Assembly (NCBI RefSeq): GCF_008704935.1
Contig: NZ_CP023692.1
Span: 6,983,501-7,047,500 of the forward strand
Length of the DNA: 64,000 nt
Reading direction: 5' to 3'
Source: Streptomyces vinaceus
GTDB taxonomy: Bacteria > Actinomycetota > Actinomycetes > Streptomycetales > Streptomycetaceae
Shown here: positions 60,601 through 64,000 of the stretch, piece by piece
Position numbering within the stretch: position 1 is the first letter of the stretch
Layout: each line of letters begins with the position of its first letter
Made by a program: the position numbers and the translations under genes
The notes under the pieces: generated by a model
The model's database searches: none
What the model was told of the DNA's origin: nothing
What the model saw: only the letters and a program-made list of their open reading frames with translations

Positions 60601-61079
60601 ACTGGCTGAGCGCGGAGGTTCCGGCCGCCTCCGCACCGTACCGGCTGAGCATGGAGGCGAGCCGCTCCGCCGAGGACACGTCCACCAGTACGAAGGTCGC
60701 CGCGGTGTGGACGTTCGCCTCCGCTCGCCCGTCCACCGACGAGGCGGTCCGGCTGCCCCTGTCGACCGTACGCCTCGCGCCGGCCCTGGGCCTGGACGGG
60801 ACCGCCCCGGCGGGCGGCACGCTGCGCGTGCCGCTGGTGCTGGGCGGAGCGGCCGCGGGGCCCGGCCGGGTCGCCGCGCTCACCGTCGAGGTCTCGTACG
60901 ACGAGGGCGCGAGCTGGCAGGCGCTCCCGGTGCGGACGGACGCGAAGGGGGCGCGCTCGGTGAGCGTCAAGCACCCGGCTGCGGCGACGGCCGTGTCCTT
61001 CCGCGTGCACCTGAAGGACAAGGGCGGCAACACCGCGCAGGAGACGATCACGAACGCCTACCGGCTCGCCGCACCCTGA
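57696..61079 (+). CDS. secreted subtilisin-like serine protease
   Basis: 1127 residues from GTG 57696 with GGGGGA upstream. A signal peptide (RARAAALSAGVVAALITGAA) and ~190-residue prodomain (TVTLVTGDRVVVGGDGR; DRRLFDVAQLVRDGYDD) precede the S8 domain: VAVLDTGVDETHPDL (D~256), DIDGHGTHVASTIAG (H~288), and SMSGTSMAAPHASGAA (S~460). A ~550-residue C-terminal beta region follows, with RTLTYRNYGTEPVTLRLTA and others, typical of large Streptomyces S8 proteases. It should be autoprocessed and act outside the cell. It stands alone. Confidence 0.94.
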   Translation: MGIVSRARAAALSAGVVAALITGAASAGIQPARAASPTAPDGTTASAGPSARTPAKPPEKAPATVTLVTGDRVVVGGDGRVGQLVRGKGREGIVFSVRTEPDHTYVIPQDALRMIGEGVLDRRLFDVAQLVRDGYDDAHRTTLPLIVGYRRDGAAAGAFALPEALAGLARGRRPLPAVQGEAFQAPKVDTAALWATVIGRTSGPRTAGAAPAEPIARLWLDGRVHTALDKSVPQIGAPAMWAAGYTGKGIKVAVLDTGVDETHPDLAGMEVAQQNFSSSPGSADIDGHGTHVASTIAGSGARSGGVYKGVAPGVRILDAKVLDDDGFGAESSIVSGMQWAVDQGAQVVNMSLGSQDSAGVDPMEEAVARLSDKALFVASAGNEGDKAATMRSPASAPAALAVGAVDKQDQLADFSSRGPTADGDSKPDLTAPGVDITAARTTQNPDVPPGDGYVSMSGTSMAAPHASGAAALLLQEHPTWSGAQIKALLTGSAEPNPALGAHQQGAGRIDLERAMSAVVVSEPGALSFGTQSWPHGDDEPVARTLTYRNYGTEPVTLRLTAAGTDPAGRPAPAGMFTFKDPELTVPAGGSAQTTVTADTRQGTVDGAFGGSVLATGEGQSVRTGLVVEREVESYDLTLRHTGGTGPDPLSYYATVTGTGPQTRERHDFPNDPTGVVTRRLPKGDYQLESFVYGSDDRLAIFVQPVLKLAAKTTITLDFRKAKPFAVTAPDPAARLVSATVGYEDGAARVGNAWFTDGRTRILTAALGPAGSAMRSQYNGVWKRPGAEGGKTDYRLAFHRKGTWFTGLDRTVTRADVAEVKLGFGASVAGAKGRIRVTPTDADGFGAGVWDPVDQDVPLASTQYVSTAGVWWSWSASQVNARGEERIIYTEGPVAYEPATRRTLNFNTGVVGPDLGAGEDQGAFRSGDFIDTRVPLFDDGAGHAGSSVTTGGFARLESGGRVLAEGQPNDWLSAEVPAASAPYRLSMEASRSAEDTSTSTKVAAVWTFASARPSTDEAVRLPLSTVRLAPALGLDGTAPAGGTLRVPLVLGGAAAGPGRVAALTVEVSYDEGASWQALPVRTDAKGARSVSVKHPAAATAVSFRVHLKDKGGNTAQETITNAYRLAAP

Positions 61080-61241
61080 CCCGGCCGGGTCAACGCCGCC
61101 GAGGGGGCCTGGGGGGCTGGGGCCGGGAAGGCGTGGAAAGCCCCTGCCAGGATGCCAGGGGTCCGATGGCGCCGACGCCGGCGACATCCCCCTCACCCCA
61201 CCGGCGTGCGCAACGGATGTGCGGCGGGGAGGATGAGGACT

Positions 61242-62861
61242 GTGCGGGACAGAGACCGGCAGGGGAAGGCGCCGAACCAGGGAAAGGAGCCGGACCGGGG
61301 GAAGACGCCGAACCAGGTCGTCGCCCTCGCGGCCATGGTCTTCGCCGTCGCGATGATCTTCGTGGACCAGACGATCGTCAGCATCGCCGCCCCCAGCATC
61401 GTCGAGGAGCTCGGACTCTCGGCCTCCGGAATGCAGCGCGTGGTCAACGCGTACCTGCTCGCGCTCGCCGCGTGCTTCGCGCTCGGCGGGCGCCTCGCCG
61501 ACGTCCTCGGGCACCGCCGCGTGGTGGTGGCGGGCACGCTGCTGTTCGTCGTCTCCTCCGTGCTGTGCGGATCGGTGCCCTCGGGGGACTTCGCCCAGAG
61601 CTGGCTCGTCATCTTCCGCGCCACCCAGGGCGTGGGCGCGGCACTGGTGTACCCCGCCGCCCTCGCCGTCGTCGTGTCCGTCGTCCCCGTCGACCGACGC
61701 GGCCGGGCGCTGGCCCTGTTCTTCGTCCTCGCCGGTGCGTTCACCGCCCTCGGGCCGCTGCTCGGCGGCTGGCTGACCGCCTGGACCTGGCGGGCCATCT
61801 TCTGGATCAACGTCCCCGTGGCCGTCGTCGCGCTGGTCCTGACCGCCCGCGCCCGCGTCCCCGAGGCCCGCAAACGCGAACGCCTCGACGCGCCGGGCGC
61901 CGTACTCGTCGCCACCGGCATGGCGCTGAACGTCTTCGGGATCCAGCAGTCGTCCACCTGGGGCTGGACCAGCCCCGCCACCTGGGCGTGCATCGCCGGC
62001 GGGCTCCTCGTCCTCGTCGTCTTCTGCCGGTACGAGCTGCGCACCGACGAGCCGCTCATCAAGCTGCGCGTCTTTCGCGACCGGGCGTTCACGGCCGATA
62101 CCCTCGTGCTCTTCTTCTCGATGCTGGCGTTCATCCCCGTGCTGTTCTTCGCATCGGTGTACGCACAGACCTCGCTCAGCTCCTCGCCCCACCAGGCCGC
62201 GCTCTACGTCCTGTACTTCTTCGCGGGGTTCGGCCTCTCGGCCCAGTGGGGCGGCCGGATCCTCGACAAGCACGGAGCCCGGCCCACGATGAAGCTCGGC
62301 ACCGCGCTCGCCTGCGTCGGATTCGCCCTGTGGGCGTGGAAACTGACGGACCTGTCGGCCCATGACCAGTGGCCCTACGCCTGCATGGCCGGGGCCGGCA
62401 TGGGCCTCGTGCTCTCCCCGGCCTCCGCCGACGCCGTGAACCGGGCCATCGGCGCCTCGTACGGCGAGGTCACCGGCATCACGCAGACCGTACGCAATTA
62501 CGCCGGAGCCCTGGGCATGGCGGTCTTCGGCACGCTCCTCACCCACGCCACGACCAGCCGCGTCGCGCAGACGCTCACCGCGAAGGGCCTGCCGGAGCAG
62601 GCGGTGCCCGGCGCGGCCCGCGGCATCGCGGAGGCGGTCATCGGCCACCCGGACGACCGCGCGCCGACCGGCGGCGGACCGACCGCCACCCTGATGCGGA
62701 GTTCGTTCGAGGCCGTCCACATGGACTTCGCGCAGGCCAACCAGTGGGTGTTCTACGGGATGGCCGTCGCGCTGGGTCTGGCGTGGCTGTGCACGTTCCT
62801 GCACCCGGGGACACGGGTCACGGACGGCGACCGGGGGACGCCCGCCGCGCCGAGACGGTGA
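61242..62861 (+). CDS. MFS drug-type exporter (DHA2/14-TM)
   Basis: 539 residues from GTG 61242, chosen because GGGGAGG lies 8-9 bp upstream; ATG 61233 is in frame but sits against the SD. Motifs: VALAAMVFAVAMIFVDQTIV (DHA2 start), GGRLADVLGHRRVVVAG (motif A), FRATQGVGAALVYPAALAVV and GPLLGGWLTAWTWRAIFWIN (motif C). There are about 14 helices. It would export a hydrophobic or cationic compound by proton antiport. It is preceded by no local regulator. Its end overlaps the DUF998-like gene by 44 bp. Confidence 0.92.
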   Translation: MRDRDRQGKAPNQGKEPDRGKTPNQVVALAAMVFAVAMIFVDQTIVSIAAPSIVEELGLSASGMQRVVNAYLLALAACFALGGRLADVLGHRRVVVAGTLLFVVSSVLCGSVPSGDFAQSWLVIFRATQGVGAALVYPAALAVVVSVVPVDRRGRALALFFVLAGAFTALGPLLGGWLTAWTWRAIFWINVPVAVVALVLTARARVPEARKRERLDAPGAVLVATGMALNVFGIQQSSTWGWTSPATWACIAGGLLVLVVFCRYELRTDEPLIKLRVFRDRAFTADTLVLFFSMLAFIPVLFFASVYAQTSLSSSPHQAALYVLYFFAGFGLSAQWGGRILDKHGARPTMKLGTALACVGFALWAWKLTDLSAHDQWPYACMAGAGMGLVLSPASADAVNRAIGASYGEVTGITQTVRNYAGALGMAVFGTLLTHATTSRVAQTLTAKGLPEQAVPGAARGIAEAVIGHPDDRAPTGGGPTATLMRSSFEAVHMDFAQANQWVFYGMAVALGLAWLCTFLHPGTRVTDGDRGTPAAPRR

Positions 62862-63480
62862 GGTACGCCCCGAAGCAGATGACCCATACGACGCTGGGCC
62901 AGGCGGCGATCCGCTCGAACAGGCCTTGGACGTAGGGGTCCGGCCTGAGCGCCGTGAGCGTGGCCGAGACGATGGAGACGACCCCGCACACGATCCCCGC
63001 CGCACCCCAGTAGGGCCGGTGTGCCTGCCGGAGCATGCCGCCCAGCAGCAGCACGCCCAGGGCTCCGCAGAAGAAGCAGATTCCGGCGGACAGCAGATGG
63101 ACGGCCGGGCGGAGGTTGTACGGATTGAAGCCGGTGGACACCAGTCCCACCCCGCTGGCGCCCAGGACGCCGAACGCGAGGTTCCGGAGCCGGTCCGGGG
63201 GCAGCACCGCGGCGTTGAGGAGCGCGCCGAGGACGAGGCAGAACCCTCCGACGATCCAGGCGACGTCGGCGGCCTCGTGCCAGGGGGAGCAGAAGCGGAA
63301 TCCGCCGACGCGACCGCACCGGGTCACGCCGAGCGCCGAGATGATGTGGTCCACCAGGTTCTGGCTCGAAGCCCGGGGCAGGACGACGGCGTTGTTCACC
63401 ACGAAGATCTGGACCAGGGAGGCCCACAGGACGCCCCCGGCCATGAGTCGCCTCGAAGCCGTGAAGGTGAGTTCGCGCAT
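62818..63480 (-). CDS. DUF998-like membrane protein
   Basis: 220 residues. About six membrane helices are seen, e.g. LMAGGVLWASLVQIFVVNNA, DVAWIVGGFCLVLGALLNA, NLAFGVLGASGVGLVSTGF, LLSAGICFFCGALGVLLLGG and YWGAAGIVCGVVSIVSA. An extracytoplasmic loop holds GVTRCGRVGGFRFCSPWHE with two cysteines. The first helix with the NP motif (GFNPYN) matches DUF998. Function unknown. It converges on the MFS exporter with 44 bp overlap. Confidence 0.85.
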   Translation of the reverse strand: MRELTFTASRRLMAGGVLWASLVQIFVVNNAVVLPRASSQNLVDHIISALGVTRCGRVGGFRFCSPWHEAADVAWIVGGFCLVLGALLNAAVLPPDRLRNLAFGVLGASGVGLVSTGFNPYNLRPAVHLLSAGICFFCGALGVLLLGGMLRQAHRPYWGAAGIVCGVVSIVSATLTALRPDPYVQGLFERIAAWPSVVWVICFGAYLTVSARRASPGRRP

Positions 63481-63609
63481 GCCGCCTGTGCCTTCGGGTC
63501 CGCTGTGAGCCGTGCGGTGGCTGCGTGATCAGTATGTCCCGCGCGGGCCGGAGCCGGGCCATCTGACCGCGGCGAGTCCCGGGCCGGCCTCAACCTGACG
63601 CACGTCCGC

Positions 63610-64000
63610 CTACCCGTAGGGGTTGAGCGCCGAGAAGCGGACGGTGTCGGTGCCGCGGTCGAACCACAGGTGGGTGGACCGGCCGGCGGTGTCGCGGTCG
63701 AGCTCGTCCGACCGGATCCACTGCGGGTTCTTCGGGCCCTCGCCCCTGAGCGGTTTCTCGAACCACGAGGTGAAGTCGGAGGCGGGCGCGCCGGGGACGA
63801 AGGTGTGGGCGGCTGTCAGTTCGGCGAGTTTGCCCGGTGCCAGTGTGGCGAGGCCCGAGATCGCCAGCTCCGGTGACGGTATGCCCGACCGGTCGTCGCG
63901 GTCCCGGCTGCTGACCCACCGGGCCTCGGTGAGCGGGCCCAGCAGCGGGAACGCCTGCTCCAGCGGCGCCGCGTCGGTGTGCCAGCCCGGCCCGTCATCG
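63610..64000 (-). CDS. unrecognised protein, 5' part outside window
   Basis: The frame enters from the right edge and ends at TAG 63610; 129 residues are seen. It includes GPGWHTDAAPLEQAFPLLGP, TEARWVSSRDRDDRSGIPSP, ELAISGLATLAPGKLAELTA, ASDFTSWFEKPLRGEGPKNP and WFDRGTDTVRFSALNPYG. The sequence is globular with third-position GC as in true genes. There is no start inside the window. No family is recognised. Confidence 0.75.
   Translation of the reverse strand, partial: DDGPGWHTDAAPLEQAFPLLGPLTEARWVSSRDRDDRSGIPSPELAISGLATLAPGKLAELTAAHTFVPGAPASDFTSWFEKPLRGEGPKNPQWIRSDELDRDTAGRSTHLWFDRGTDTVRFSALNPYG

Noticed and set aside
56859..63005. A 2048-codon open frame on the minus strand across the protease and MFS genes
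   Set aside because: Only the last 206 codons (TOPRIM) look like protein. The rest is the antisense of clear genes; long empty frames are expected opposite genes with very high third-position GC.
1..64000. tRNA, rRNA, CRISPR arrays, insertion sequences, phage or biosynthetic megasynthase genes
   Set aside because: I looked for repeat-spacer arrays, transposase motifs, tRNA arm signatures and modular PKS/NRPS motifs and saw none that I could support.

Overview
This is a high-G+C, codon-position-3 GC-biased stretch from a Streptomyces-type actinomycete. The evidence is the density of secreted enzymes, a WhiB-like protein, mycothiol-dependent enzyme families, GTG starts with GGAGG-type ribosome sites, a DmdR/IdeR-type iron box and a rifamycin-associated element. 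No rRNA, tRNA, CRISPR array, transposase or phage module was seen. The mix of extracellular enzymes, two-component and one-component regulators, lone resistance-like flavoenzymes and several damaged genes looks more like a variable chromosome arm than the conserved core; that is inference.

Layout. 1-5.7 kb: a minus-strand MacB-type export operon (membrane-fusion protein, ATPase, permease, DUF5666-like protein, OmpR-type regulator that runs off the left edge) divergent from a cysteine-repeat lipoprotein. 5.7-8.4 kb: small secreted proteins, a VOC protein and an ATP-grasp protein. 8.4-11.4 kb: a HelR-type RNA polymerase-protecting motor gene under a near-perfect rifamycin-associated element but carrying a frameshift, divergent from an AhpD-fold protein that has lost its cysteine pair. 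11.5-16.7 kb: secreted metalloprotease-lectin, a decayed NmrA/SRPBCC gene, a serine hydrolase and two secreted proteins. 16.8-18.0 kb: a TetX-like flavin monooxygenase with a C-terminal frameshift and a palindromic operator. 18-27.6 kb: acetyltransferase, mycothiol enzyme, WhiB-like regulator, hydrolase/TetR divergent pair with two operators, AMP-forming ligase, antitoxin-like protein, dienelactone hydrolase/AraC pair.

27.7-33 kb: a three-repeat PKD surface protein, an iron-boxed siderophore-type acyltransferase, a Tat-exported phospholipase C, and MazG. 33.7-43.4 kb: a transmembrane Ser/Thr kinase, a PIG-L deacetylase with a propeller, a GH15-like secreted enzyme, a polytopic DUF6056-like membrane protein and a NarL-type two-component pair whose kinase has an extra C-terminal membrane and extracytoplasmic segment. 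43.1-49.8 kb: PAP2 phosphatase overlapping the response regulator antisense, alpha/beta hydrolase, aromatic hydroxylase, small secreted proteins, a lysozyme-like protein, FabV enoyl reductase. 50-64 kb: a 1032-aa GH3 enzyme with Calx-beta domain, a flavin reductase divergent from a HEAT-repeat protein plus MerR-HEAT fusion regulator with a classic 19-bp-spacer MerR promoter, a TOPRIM protein, a subtilisin-like protease, an MFS exporter, a DUF998-like protein and an unrecognised gene entering from the right edge.

The most interesting items are the MerR-HEAT/HEAT/flavin-reductase locus, the RAE-helR-AhpD locus with its 7-bp tandem-duplication frameshift, and the recurrence of frameshifts and short tandem duplications. 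The last could be genuine decay or assembly error and needs the raw reads.
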